A DNA stretch of 35,905 bases, taken from NCBI RefSeq assembly GCF_030209355.1, contig NZ_JARVSF010000040.1:1-35905 (forward strand), read 5' to 3'. The notes beneath the pieces are model-generated. The model was not told the origin of the DNA. It saw only the letters and a program-made list of their open reading frames with translations, and searched no databases. The stretch comes from Pseudarthrobacter sp. fls2-241-R2A-127. GTDB lineage: Bacteria > Actinomycetota > Actinomycetes > Actinomycetales > Micrococcaceae. Made by a program: the position numbers and the translations under genes. How positions within the stretch are numbered: position 1 is the stretch's first letter; every line of letters begins with the position of its first letter. Positions 21,649 through 29,320 of the stretch are shown here, in pieces.

Positions 21649-23109
21649 GTGCCTCAAAGTACCCCCACAGGCCTCAAGAACACCGCGGCGACAACCGCCG
21701 CCGTCGACCCCTCCCTCAGCGCCGAGGGCTACAGCAAGACCCTGGGCCGGCGACATGTCACCATGATCGCCATGGGCGGCGCCATCGGCGTTGGCCTCTT
21801 CATGGGAGCCGGTGGCCGCCTCGCCTCCACCGGCCCGGCCCTGATCTTCTCCTACGCCATTGCCGGCGTCATCGCCTACCTGCTCATGCGGGCCCTCGGC
21901 GAACTCATCATGTACCGGCAGACCTCCGGCTCCCTTGTCAGCTACTCCGGCGAGATGTTCGGCAAGAAGGGCGCGTACCTGTCCGGCTGGATGTACTTCA
22001 TCAACTGGGGCATGACCGGCATCGCCGAACTAATCGCGATCGGCCTGTACTTCCAGTTCTTCTTCCCCAACGTCCCCGTGGAAGCCTCGGCAATCGCCGC
22101 GCTGGCTCTCCTGGTGGCCGTCAACCTGCTCAGCGTCAAGGCGTTCGGCGAGTTTGAATTCTGGGCCTCCTGCCTCAAGGTGGGCGCCATCCTGATCTTC
22201 CTGGTGGTAGGCACGTTCATGGTGGTCACCAACGCCCAGGTGGGTGACGGGCACGCCTCGGTCAACAACCTCTTCGCTGCCGAGGGCGGTATGTTCCCCA
22301 AGGGCGCGCTGGTGATGGTCCTGGTCCTGAACGCCGTGATCTTCGCCTACAACGGCATCGAGCTGGTCGGCGTCACTGCCGGCGAGATGGAAACGCCGGA
22401 ACGGGAAGTGCCCAAGGCGATCCGCGCCGTCGTGCTGCGCATCGTGGTGTTCTACGTGGGATCCGTCCTGCTGCTGGCCATGCTGCTGCCGTCGGACCAG
22501 TACAAGGCAGGCACCTCGCCGTTCGTGACCGTCTTCGGCCAGATGGGCCTGGGCTGGGTGGGGGACGTGATGAACATGATCGTCATTACCGCAGCGCTTT
22601 CCTCCTGCAACTCCGGCCTGTACTCGATAGGCCGCGTCTTCCGCACCATGGCCAACAACGGCCACGCCCCGCAGTGGCTCACCAGGATGTCCAAGCGGCA
22701 CGTCCCGTATGCGGCCATCCTGGCCATCGCCGCGTTCTACCTGGTGGGCATCCTGCTGAACATTTGGCTGGGCGGCTCGCACGCGTTCGACCTCGCACTG
22801 AACACCGCCTCAATCGGCGTGATCTTCTGCTGGGGTTCCATCTTCGCCAGCCAGATTGTGCTGCGCCGGCGCAAGGGCATCACCTCCACGCTGTCCATGC
22901 CGGGTTCGCCCTGGACCAGCTGGGCCGGCCTGCTGGGGCTGCTGGCCATCACCGTGCTTATCGGCTTTGACACCATGACCAGCAAGGACGGCGAGGTGTT
23001 CTACCTGGGCCTCTGGACCCTGGGAACCATCCCGTTCTTCGCCGTGGTCCTTTGGCTGGGCTGGCAGAAGGTCAAGGACAACGAGCCCAAGAGCGAGCTC
23101 TTCAGCTGA
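21649..23109 (+). CDS. APC family amino acid permease
   Basis: A 486-residue transporter of the amino acid-polyamine-organocation superfamily with twelve predicted helices. The first-helix signature is MGGAIGVGLFMGAGGRLASTGPA, typical of the AnsP/GabP/CycA amino acid transporter group, and GEFEFWASCLKVGAI in the middle is also characteristic. The substrate (for example asparagine, GABA or D-alanine) cannot be settled by eye. GTG 21649 was chosen because AAGGAA precedes it at 5 bases, while the ATG at 21616 has none. The leader of about 130 bases after a possible TAGGAT at 21506-21511 holds an 8-codon GTG reading frame (21523-21549), whose meaning is unclear. Confidence 0.9.
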   Translation: MPQSTPTGLKNTAATTAAVDPSLSAEGYSKTLGRRHVTMIAMGGAIGVGLFMGAGGRLASTGPALIFSYAIAGVIAYLLMRALGELIMYRQTSGSLVSYSGEMFGKKGAYLSGWMYFINWGMTGIAELIAIGLYFQFFFPNVPVEASAIAALALLVAVNLLSVKAFGEFEFWASCLKVGAILIFLVVGTFMVVTNAQVGDGHASVNNLFAAEGGMFPKGALVMVLVLNAVIFAYNGIELVGVTAGEMETPEREVPKAIRAVVLRIVVFYVGSVLLLAMLLPSDQYKAGTSPFVTVFGQMGLGWVGDVMNMIVITAALSSCNSGLYSIGRVFRTMANNGHAPQWLTRMSKRHVPYAAILAIAAFYLVGILLNIWLGGSHAFDLALNTASIGVIFCWGSIFASQIVLRRRKGITSTLSMPGSPWTSWAGLLGLLAITVLIGFDTMTSKDGEVFYLGLWTLGTIPFFAVVLWLGWQKVKDNEPKSELFS

Positions 23110-23128
23110 CTCCGGGTCTTCCAGCAAC

Positions 23129-23181
23129 AAACGTTCGACGGCGGGCTGCCCCTTTGGGGGGGCGGTCCGCCGTCGGCGTTT
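23129..23181. terminator. Bidirectional hairpin terminator between permease and hydrolase
   Basis: Arms AAACGTTCGACGGCGG (23129-23144) and CCGCCGTCGGCGTTT (23167-23181) pair almost completely. A second inner hairpin GCCCC-TTT-GGGGGGGC fills the loop. It lies between two convergent genes and probably serves both. Confidence 0.75.
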
Positions 23182-23203
23182 GCGCGGTGAGGCCGGGCCG
23201 GGC

Positions 23204-23941
23204 TCAGCCGTTCAGGTACCGGGCAAAGTGGTCCTCGATGCGCTGCCAGGCCTCGGGGGAGGACTCGGGGTCCGGGCCGACGCCCATCACCCGCATCAGG
23301 GGCCGCAGGAGTGCCGGGCCCAGCTCTTCGTCGTTGAGGAAGGCGTGGCCGGCAGTGGGGAACTCCTTGACGGTGTGCTCGATGCCCAGCTGGCCAAGGG
23401 CTGAGTCGAGCCGGGCTGCGGCGCCCTTCAGGCCCTTGTCCGCACCGCCGTAGTTGGCCACGATCGGGCAAGCGCCGCGCAGTGCCTCCACCAGGTCCTC
23501 CTGCCCCTTGCCCGGGAGCCGGCCATAGTTGACCGAGGCGGCATCGAACCCGTCCCGGGCCACCAGCAGGGCGAACCCGCCGCCCATGCAGAAGCCGATC
23601 ACCCCAGTCTTGCCGTTGCCCAGTTCCGAGGCGGCAAGCCAGGTGCGGGCCGTGGCGATGTCAATGAACGGCCGCCCGGTTCCGGCGGCCATGGCACGCA
23701 TGGTTCCCACCAGGCAGCGCCGCCGTCCGCCGTCGCTGAACAGGTCCAGCGCCAGGGTCAGGTAGCCTGCACGGGCCAGCCGGTCGGCGTGCCGGCGGGT
23801 CTGGTCGTCAAGGCCGAACACCTCGTGGATCATGACCACCGCCGGAAACGGGCCCTCCCCGTCGGGGACGGCAAGGTATCCCCGCAGGGAGGTGGAGCCG
23901 CCGGCGGCGGCGCTTTCGGCGCTCAGGTCTACGTAGGTCAT
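23204..23941 (-). CDS. Dienelactone hydrolase family protein
   Basis: A 245-residue alpha/beta hydrolase of the DLH family. The nucleophile is Cys118 in GFCMGGG, His199 lies in TAGHAF and Asp168 in YGGADKG, giving the Cys-His-Asp triad. Glu40 in IHEVFGL matches the Glu that activates the cysteine in the Pseudomonas enzyme. Classical members open dienelactones from chlorocatechol breakdown, but many actinobacterial homologues have unknown substrates. The ATG at 23941 gives the normal length; upstream in-frame codons enter the divergent polymerase promoter. A TAGCCT hexamer lies five bases before the ATG. Confidence 0.88.
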   Translation of the reverse strand: MTYVDLSAESAAAGGSTSLRGYLAVPDGEGPFPAVVMIHEVFGLDDQTRRHADRLARAGYLTLALDLFSDGGRRRCLVGTMRAMAAGTGRPFIDIATARTWLAASELGNGKTGVIGFCMGGGFALLVARDGFDAASVNYGRLPGKGQEDLVEALRGACPIVANYGGADKGLKGAAARLDSALGQLGIEHTVKEFPTAGHAFLNDEELGPALLRPLMRVMGVGPDPESSPEAWQRIEDHFARYLNG

Positions 23942-23946
23942 GCCTA

Positions 23947-23952
23947 AGGCTA
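23947..23952 (-). promoter_or_regulatory. Possible leaderless -10 element of the DLH gene
   Basis: TAGCCT on the minus strand is followed by five bases and the ATG at 23941. Spacing is one base shorter than in the other examples, so support is weaker. Confidence 0.4.
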
Positions 23953-24031
23953 ACGGTGCGCTGCGACGGGGCCCGCTGCTTCCGGCCGCTGCGCGGACGG
24001 ACAAATGGTGGCCTCGGGCGCCGGCCAGGGG

Positions 24032-24037
24032 CAGACT
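24032..24037 (+). promoter_or_regulatory. Possible leaderless -10 element of the dinB2-like gene
   Basis: CAGACT is followed by seven bases and the GTG at 24045. It departs from TANNNT at the first base but keeps the conserved second A and last T. No LexA-like SOS box was noticed in the upstream region. Confidence 0.4.
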
Positions 24038-24044
24038 GGGGCAT

Positions 24045-25115
24045 GTGAGCGAACCATGGGTGCTGCATGTGGACCTGGACCAGTTCATTGCGGCCGTGGA
24101 AGTGCTCCGCCGGCCCGAACTGGCGGGCAAGCCGGTGATCGTGGGAGGACGCGGCGATCCCAGTGAGCGGGCTGTGGTGTCCACTGCGTCCTACGAGGCC
24201 AGGGCTTACGGGGTGGGTTCGGGAATTCCGCTGCGCATCGCCGCGCGGAAAGTCCCGGACGCCGTCATCCTGCCCGTGGATCACGAGGCGTATCTCAGGG
24301 AATCTGAAAAGGTCATGGCGGTGCTGCGCTCGCAGCCGGGCGCCACGGTCCAGGTGCTGGGCTGGGACGAAGCGTTCGTGGGCATCGACAGCGACGTTCC
24401 CGAAGAAATAGCCCGGGAGTTACAGGACGCGGTCCTGGCGGAAACCAGGCTGCACTGCAGCATCGGCATCGGTGACACCCTGGTCCGGGCCAAGGTGGCT
24501 ACGGGGTTCGGCAAGCCCGCGGGCATCTTCCGGTTGACGGAAGGCAACTGGCTCCAGGTGATGGGGGACAGGCCCACGATCGACCTGTGGGGCATCGGGG
24601 CCAAGGTCTCGCGGCGGCTCGCCAGTTTGGGCATCACGACGGTTTCCGGGCTCGCAGCGGCCAACCCGGCGGATCTGGTGCCCGAGTTCGGCCCGAAGAT
24701 GGGCCTGTGGTACGCCCAGCTGGGACGGGGTGAGGGGTCGCGGGTGGTTGATGACACGCCCTGGGTGGCCCGGGGGCACAGCCGGGAAACGACCTTCCAG
24801 CGGGACCTGACGGATGCGGCGGACATTGACGAAGCCGTCAGGGTATTGGCTGGGCATGTCCTGGGCGATGTCGCGGCGGAGGGGCGGCCGGTGATCGGGC
24901 TGACCCTGAAGGTTCGCTATGCGCCGTTTACCACCACGACGTACGGACGGAAGATCCCCGAAACGTCCGACCCGGAGGCGGTGCTGGCCCATGCCATGGA
25001 GCTTGCGGCGAAGATCGAACCCGGACGCCCCATCCGGTTGCTCGGGCTGCGGGCCGAGATGACCATGCCGGAAGATTCCCGCCAGGGGCACACGCCCACC
25101 CGCAGCGGCTGGTAA
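24045..25115 (+). CDS. dinB: DinB2-type Y-family DNA polymerase IV
   Basis: The 356-residue protein has the Y-family order: catalytic motif HVDLDQFIAAVE (8-19) with metal ligand Asp10, GWDEAFVG with the Asp-Glu pair, GIGDTLVRAKVAT, and the thumb helix-hairpin-helix WGIGAKVSRRLASLGI. The little-finger domain is in the last 110 residues. The position of the steric gate, Phe13 in E. coli Pol IV and Tyr12 in Dpo4, is Ile15 here, as in mycobacterial DinB2, which has Leu and uses ribonucleotides readily. No QxxLF-type clamp-binding motif is seen at the C-terminus. GTG 24045 was chosen because the protein starts VSEPWVLHVDLD. It is divergent from the DLH gene and is followed by a large inverted repeat. 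Confidence 0.9.
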   Translation: MSEPWVLHVDLDQFIAAVEVLRRPELAGKPVIVGGRGDPSERAVVSTASYEARAYGVGSGIPLRIAARKVPDAVILPVDHEAYLRESEKVMAVLRSQPGATVQVLGWDEAFVGIDSDVPEEIARELQDAVLAETRLHCSIGIGDTLVRAKVATGFGKPAGIFRLTEGNWLQVMGDRPTIDLWGIGAKVSRRLASLGITTVSGLAAANPADLVPEFGPKMGLWYAQLGRGEGSRVVDDTPWVARGHSRETTFQRDLTDAADIDEAVRVLAGHVLGDVAAEGRPVIGLTLKVRYAPFTTTTYGRKIPETSDPEAVLAHAMELAAKIEPGRPIRLLGLRAEMTMPEDSRQGHTPTRSGW

Positions 25116-25119
25116 CCCA

Positions 25120-25179
25120 ATCGATTGCTGAGTACTTGTCGTTTTGGGGCCTCATAACGACAAGTACTCAGCAATCGAT
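25120..25179. repeat. Perfect 24-bp inverted repeat (REP-like hairpin)
   Basis: Arms 25120-25143 and 25156-25179 are perfect reverse complements of 24 bp around a 12-nt loop. Each arm ends in ATCGAT and contains GCTGAGTACTTGTCGTT or its complement. It begins four bases after the polymerase stop. It may end transcription, but the perfection and AT-rich composition, unlike the surrounding DNA, suggest a mobile or dispersed intergenic repeat. Confidence 0.8.
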
Positions 25180-25195
25180 GGTGGGTGGACAGCGG

Positions 25196-25228
25196 AACGG
25201 CGGCGGATCGGTCCGATCCGCCGCCGTT
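25196..25228 (-). terminator. Hairpin terminator after the CsbD gene
   Basis: Arms AACGGCGGCGGATCG (25196-25210) and its exact complement (25214-25228) enclose a GTC loop, a 15-bp GC-rich stem. It lies 46 bases beyond the minus-strand CsbD stop, and may also catch read-through from the polymerase gene. Confidence 0.7.
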
Positions 25229-25274
25229 GGGCTTCTGCAGCACGCCGTTCGCTGCGGCTGCAGCAGCGTGGGTG

Positions 25275-25451
25275 TTAGTCGCGCTTGAACTCGTCCTTGA
25301 CGCTTTCGCCGACCTTCTTGGCATCCGCCTGGACCTGGTCCGCCTGGCCTTCAGCCTTCAGGCGGTCGTTGTGGGTGACGTTGCCTGCGGCTTCCTTGGC
25401 CTTGCCGCCAAGGTCTTCGGCTTCGTTGCTGATTTTGTCTCCGAGGCCCAT
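25275..25451 (-). CDS. CsbD family small stress protein
   Basis: A short 58-residue gene reads MGLGDKISNEAEDLGGKAKE, then AGNVTHNDRLKAEGQADQ and ends VKDEFKRD. The charged, helix-forming pattern with K-A-E-G-x-x-D-Q is the CsbD signature. In Bacillus, CsbD is made under general stress control; its biochemical role is unknown. GGGAGG lies seven bases before the ATG at 25451, so the start is firm. The gene is monocistronic, with a hairpin terminator downstream. Confidence 0.88.
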   Translation of the reverse strand: MGLGDKISNEAEDLGGKAKEAAGNVTHNDRLKAEGQADQVQADAKKVGESVKDEFKRD

Positions 25452-25538
25452 GTGCTGGCCTCCCTTCGTTTCCGTCGTCCCTTACATTCTTCACCATAAA
25501 CGAAGCTTGCTTACTAATTCAAGGGATGCGCCGGCAGC

Positions 25539-25544
25539 TAGGCT
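25539..25544 (+). promoter_or_regulatory. Leaderless -10 element of the pentapeptide-like gene
   Basis: TAGGCT is followed by CGGGGC and the ATG at 25551. No Shine-Dalgarno site is present. Confidence 0.6.
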
Positions 25545-25550
25545 CGGGGC

Positions 25551-26225
25551 ATGGAGAAAAAGCGCGGCAGGGGGCCGTCCGGGGTTTCGGCGCCCCGGGT
25601 TTCACCGGTGGAGCTCACCGATCTCGAAGACCAGCCGGACACCGCCTTCCGGCGCGGCGACCGGCATGAATTGTCCCGGTTTAGCCGCGCGGACGCGGAA
25701 GGGCTCGACCTGGGCGGGTCCGTCTTTTCCGAGTGCCGGTTCGATGCCGTGTCCTTCAATGACACACAACTCCGGGGCGCATCCTTCCGCGACTGCGTCC
25801 TGGCCGAGCTGTACGCGCCCGTTTTACGCGGCGCCCGCAGCGCCTGGCAGGACGTGGAACTCCGGAATCCCCGGCTGGGCTCCGCGGAGCTCTATGAAAC
25901 CGGCTGGCAGTCCGTGCGGATCGAGGGTGGCAAGGTGGACTTCCTGAACCTGCGCGGTGCGAAGCTCACGGATGTGCTGATCAGCGGGTGCATCATCAAT
26001 GAGCTGGACCTGGGGGCCGCCGGCGCTGTCCGGGTGCGGCTCGAGGACTGCACTATCGGATCCCTGGACCTCGCCGGCGCCAAATTAAAGGACTTTGACA
26101 TCCGCGGCACCGGATTCCGCAAGATCAGCGGTCTGGGCAGCCTCTCCGGACTGGTCATTGACGAGTATCAGTTGGGCCTCCTGGCGCCGCTGATCGCCGC
26201 CCACCTGGGCGTCACAGTCCGCTGA
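25551..26225 (+). CDS. Pentapeptide repeat-like protein
   Basis: A 224-residue protein with irregular A/S-(D/N)-L/F-x-x type repeats from about residue 41 to 195, such as LDLGGSVFSECRFDAVSF, LRGASFRDC, LNLRGAKLTDVLI and LDLAGAKLKDFDI. These form a right-handed quadrilateral beta-helix. The first 40 residues are charged and disordered. The C-terminal 30 residues (GLVIDEYQLGLLAPLIAAHLG) form a helical cap seen in many pentapeptide proteins. Some relatives mimic DNA and protect gyrase; nothing here proves that role. The ATG at 25551 is probably leaderless. The next gene starts after a promoter region, so this is a single-gene unit. Confidence 0.85.
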   Translation: MEKKRGRGPSGVSAPRVSPVELTDLEDQPDTAFRRGDRHELSRFSRADAEGLDLGGSVFSECRFDAVSFNDTQLRGASFRDCVLAELYAPVLRGARSAWQDVELRNPRLGSAELYETGWQSVRIEGGKVDFLNLRGAKLTDVLISGCIINELDLGAAGAVRVRLEDCTIGSLDLAGAKLKDFDIRGTGFRKISGLGSLSGLVIDEYQLGLLAPLIAAHLGVTVR

Positions 26226-26252
26226 TCGGGTGCGGAGCGGAACCATGCCGTG

Positions 26253-26280
26253 TACCATTTACAGAACGAACGGTCGGTAA
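26253..26280 (+). promoter_or_regulatory. Promoter with PaaR-like operator ahead of the thiolase operon
   Basis: A TACCAT hexamer at 26253-26258 is followed directly by a 22-bp imperfect palindrome (26259-26280), TTACAGAACG then AACGGTCGGTAA. Half-sites have the form TTACxGAxCG, typical of TetR-family operators. It matches the operator at 33501-33522 in 19 of 22 positions. The operator covers the expected start of transcription, so the bound repressor would block initiation. Confidence 0.65.
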
Positions 26281-26343
26281 GTGGATTGATCCGCTGCGCC
26301 GGCCGCCGATGACAGTGCTGTTTATCGCGTGAAGGGTGTATCC

Positions 26344-27570
26344 ATGGCTGCAACCGCAGGTCCGCAGGCTTTCCTTGTAGGCGGGGTCCGAACTCCGGTA
26401 GGCCGGTACGGGGGCGCTCTGTCCTCCGTGCGGCCGGACGACCTCGCCGCCCTGGTGGTCCGCGAAGCCGTGGAACGTGCCGGCCTTGATCCGGAAAGTA
26501 TCGACGAGGTGATCCTGGGCAACGCCAACGGCGCTGGGGAGGAGAACCGGAACGTGGCCCGCATGGCCACCCTGCTGGCAGGCCTTCCGCTCCATATCCC
26601 GGGCATTACGGTCAACCGGCTGTGCGCCTCCGGACTGAGCGCCATCATCCAGGCCAGCCACATGATCAAGGCCGGCGCCGCAGACATCGTCATCGCCGGC
26701 GGCGTGGAGTCCATGAGCCGGGCACCCTGGGTGCAGGAAAAGCCCACCAGCGCCTTCGCCAAACCCGGCCAGATCTTCGACACCTCCATCGGATGGCGCT
26801 TCACCAACCCGCAGTTCCAGCACGGCGCCCTCTCCCGCGACGGGAAGATGACCTACTCCATGCCGGAAACGGCGGAGGAAGTGGCCCGCGTGGACGGCAT
26901 CTCCCGCGAGGACGCCGATGCTTTTGCCGTCCGCTCGCACCAGCGTGCCCTGGACGCCATCGCCGCCGGCCGATTCAAGGATGAAATCGTTCCGGTGACC
27001 GTCAAATCCCGCAAGTCCGAGACCGTCGTGGACACGGACGAAGGACCACGCCCCGGCACCAGCCTTGACGTTCTCGCCGGCCTGCGCCCAGTGGTTCATG
27101 GCGGATCGGTGGTCACCGCCGGCAACTCCTCGTCCCTCAATGACGGAGCCTCGGCCATTATCGTCGCCTCCGAGGCAGCCATTGAGCGGCTCGGGCTGAC
27201 CCCCCGGGCCCGCATCATCGACGGCGCATCAGCCGGGTGCGAACCCGAGATCATGGGCATCGGGCCCGTCCCCGCAACCCAGAAGGTACTCAAGCGCAGC
27301 GGCCTCAGCGTGGGCGACCTGTCCGCCGTCGAACTCAACGAAGCTTTCGCCACCCAGTCACTGGCCTCCATCCGGCGCCTTGGCCTGGATCCGGACATCG
27401 TGAACCGCGAGGGCGGCGCCATCGCCCTGGGCCACCCGCTGGGCTCCAGCGGGTCCCGGATCGCCATCACTTTGCTAGGGCGGATGGAACGCGAGGACGC
27501 CAAAATCGGCCTCGCCACCATGTGCATCGGCGTTGGCCAGGGCACGGCGATGCTGCTGGAGAAAATCTGA
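26344..27570 (+). CDS. Acetyl-CoA acyltransferase (3-oxoadipyl-CoA thiolase-like)
   Basis: This 408-residue thiolase has the acyl-binding Cys94 in NRLCASGLSAI, the active-site His364 in GHPLGSSG and the second Cys394 in MCIGVGQG. It cleaves a 3-oxoacyl-CoA with CoA. The context, with an enoyl-CoA hydratase and a dehydrogenase after it and a PaaR-like operator in front, points to PaaJ/PcaF-type 3-oxoadipyl-CoA thiolase in phenylacetate catabolism, but a general beta-ketothiolase cannot be excluded by eye. ATG 26344 was chosen over GTG 26329 because GAAGGG lies seven bases upstream. Its TGA overlaps the start of the next gene in TGATG. Confidence 0.88.
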   Translation: MAATAGPQAFLVGGVRTPVGRYGGALSSVRPDDLAALVVREAVERAGLDPESIDEVILGNANGAGEENRNVARMATLLAGLPLHIPGITVNRLCASGLSAIIQASHMIKAGAADIVIAGGVESMSRAPWVQEKPTSAFAKPGQIFDTSIGWRFTNPQFQHGALSRDGKMTYSMPETAEEVARVDGISREDADAFAVRSHQRALDAIAAGRFKDEIVPVTVKSRKSETVVDTDEGPRPGTSLDVLAGLRPVVHGGSVVTAGNSSSLNDGASAIIVASEAAIERLGLTPRARIIDGASAGCEPEIMGIGPVPATQKVLKRSGLSVGDLSAVELNEAFATQSLASIRRLGLDPDIVNREGGAIALGHPLGSSGSRIAITLLGRMEREDAKIGLATMCIGVGQGTAMLLEKI

Positions 27571-28373
27571 TGACCGCCGCAGTGGACCTCGCCACCGAGG
27601 TCTTTTCGGCGCTCAAGGTAGAGGAACGGCACGACCGCGTGGTGGTGCTGCTCAACCGTCCCGAGGTGAAGAACGCCATTGACCAGCAGATGGTGGATGA
27701 GCTTCACACGGTCTGCGGCGCGCTGGAACAGAATCCCAAGGTGCTGATCATCGCGGGCGTGGACGGGGTGTTTGCCTCCGGAGCCGACATCGCCCAGTTG
27801 CGCGAACGGCGGCGGGACGATGCCCTGCAGGGTATCAACTCCACCATTTTCGTCCGGATCGCCAAGCTGCCCATGCCGGTCATCGCGGCGTTGGACGGCT
27901 ACTGCCTGGGCGGCGGGGCGGAACTGTCCTACGCAGCCGACTTCCGGATCGGCACGCCCAATGTGAGGATCGGCAACCCGGAAACAGGGCTGGGAATCCT
28001 GGCCGCGGCCGGTGCCAGCTGGCGGCTCAAGGAACTCGTGGGCGAACCGCTGGCCAAACAGATCCTGCTGGCCGGCCTGGTCCTCGGCGCGGAGGAGGCG
28101 CGTGCAGCCAACCTCATCACCGAGATCCACGACCCCGCAGACCTGCTGGCCGCCGCCCACAGCCTTGCTGACAGGATTGGCCGCCAGGACCCGCTGGCCA
28201 TCCGGATCACCAAGTCCGTATTCCATGCCCCCGCCGAAGCGCATCCGCTCATCGATCAGCTGGCCCAGGGAATTCTCTTCGAATCCCAGGCCAAGTTCGA
28301 CCGCATGCAGGCATTCCTCGACCGCAGCGCCCGCAAAAAGGCCAATCCCGCCAACCCCGCAGACGGAAAGTAG
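27570..28373 (+). CDS. Enoyl-CoA hydratase/isomerase family protein
   Basis: A 267-residue crotonase-fold protein. The oxyanion-hole regions are GVFASGADIAQL (67-78) and LDGYCLGGGAELS (108-120). Glu138 in NPETGLG matches the first catalytic Glu of hydratases, while the second, near residue 164 in LAKQILLAG, appears to be Gln, and the IPGAGG loop is replaced by LAAAGA. This may mean altered chemistry, such as isomerase activity. It is co-translated with the thiolase by a one-base overlap, and a PaaF- or PaaG-like role in phenylacetate degradation is likely but unproven. Confidence 0.85.
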   Translation: MTAAVDLATEVFSALKVEERHDRVVVLLNRPEVKNAIDQQMVDELHTVCGALEQNPKVLIIAGVDGVFASGADIAQLRERRRDDALQGINSTIFVRIAKLPMPVIAALDGYCLGGGAELSYAADFRIGTPNVRIGNPETGLGILAAAGASWRLKELVGEPLAKQILLAGLVLGAEEARAANLITEIHDPADLLAAAHSLADRIGRQDPLAIRITKSVFHAPAEAHPLIDQLAQGILFESQAKFDRMQAFLDRSARKKANPANPADGK

Positions 28374-28376
28374 ACC

Positions 28377-29249
28377 ATGAGTGAAACGCAAGTGACTCCC
28401 GCCCTCCCGGCCCGCGTGGGCGTGCTGGGCGGTGGCCGGATGGGTGCCGGGATTGCGCACGCCTTCCTGATCAAGGGCGCCGATGTGCTGGTAGTGGAGC
28501 GCGACGAACAGTCCGCGGAGGCTGCCCGGGAACGGGTGGAATCCGCGGCGGCCAAGAGCATCGAGCGCGGGGCAACCGACGCAAACCTGGACGAGCTGGT
28601 CTCCCGCCTGGTTGTCGGCGTCGACTATGACGCCTTCCAGGACCGCCACCTGGTGGTGGAGGCCGTGCCGGAGGACTGGGACCTCAAAGTCACCGCGCTG
28701 CGGGGCATCGAGGAGCGGCTGGCGGAGGACGCCTGCCTGGCCTCCAACACGTCCTCGCTGTCCGTCAACGGACTCGCGAAAGAGCTGAAGCGGCCCGGCA
28801 ATTTCCTGGGCCTGCACTTCTTCAACCCTGTCCCCGCATCCACGCTCATCGAGGTGGTGCTGGGCGAACAAACGTCTCCCGAACTTGCCGCCGCGGCAAA
28901 ATCCTGGGTGGAGGCACTCGGCAAGACCGCCGTCGTCGTCAACGATGCCCCGGGCTTCGCGTCCTCCCGGCTGGGCGTGGCCATCGCTCTGGAGGCGATG
29001 CGGATGGTTGAAGAAGGTGTGGCGTCCGCCGAGGACATCGACAACGCCATGGTCCTGGGCTACAAGCACCCCACCGGGCCGCTGAAGACTACGGACATCG
29101 TGGGCCTGGACGTCCGCCTGGGCATCGCAGAATACCTGCAATCCACCCTTGGTGAGCGGTTCGCGCCCCCGCAGATCCTGCGGGACAAGGTGGCCCGGGG
29201 CGAACTGGGCCGCAAGACCGGCAAGGGGTTCTTTGACTGGCCCAGCTAG
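28377..29249 (+). CDS. 3-hydroxyacyl-CoA dehydrogenase (PaaH-like)
   Basis: The 290-residue protein begins with the NAD-binding Rossmann motif VGVLGGGRMGAGIAHAF (14-30). Catalytic residues His147 (in LGLHFFNPVP) and Glu159 (in LIEVV) form the usual dyad, with Ser123-Asn124 nearby. The second half is the helical dimerisation domain ending in KTGKGFFDW. It oxidises 3-hydroxyacyl-CoA to 3-oxoacyl-CoA. It starts three bases after the hydratase stop, and its place in the operon suits a PaaH-type step that feeds the thiolase. A 3-hydroxybutyryl-CoA dehydrogenase is an alternative. Confidence 0.9.
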   Translation: MSETQVTPALPARVGVLGGGRMGAGIAHAFLIKGADVLVVERDEQSAEAARERVESAAAKSIERGATDANLDELVSRLVVGVDYDAFQDRHLVVEAVPEDWDLKVTALRGIEERLAEDACLASNTSSLSVNGLAKELKRPGNFLGLHFFNPVPASTLIEVVLGEQTSPELAAAAKSWVEALGKTAVVVNDAPGFASSRLGVAIALEAMRMVEEGVASAEDIDNAMVLGYKHPTGPLKTTDIVGLDVRLGIAEYLQSTLGERFAPPQILRDKVARGELGRKTGKGFFDWPS

Positions 29250-29308
29250 GGCCCTTCCGCAGGAACTGCGCGCCTCCTCCGGTCTGACCGGCGCCGAACG
29301 GGTGGGCC

Positions 29309-29314
29309 TAGGCT
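29309..29314 (+). promoter_or_regulatory. Leaderless -10 element of the GNAT gene
   Basis: TAGGCT is followed by GGTGCA and the GTG at 29321. A CTGACC hexamer at 29284-29289 could be a distant -35, but the 19-bp spacing is long. Confidence 0.6.
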
Positions 29315-29320
29315 GGTGCA

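Noticed and set aside
27096..29141. 681-codon minus-strand open frame opposite the hydratase and dehydrogenase genes
   Set aside because: It crosses three good plus-strand genes and has no recognisable domain.
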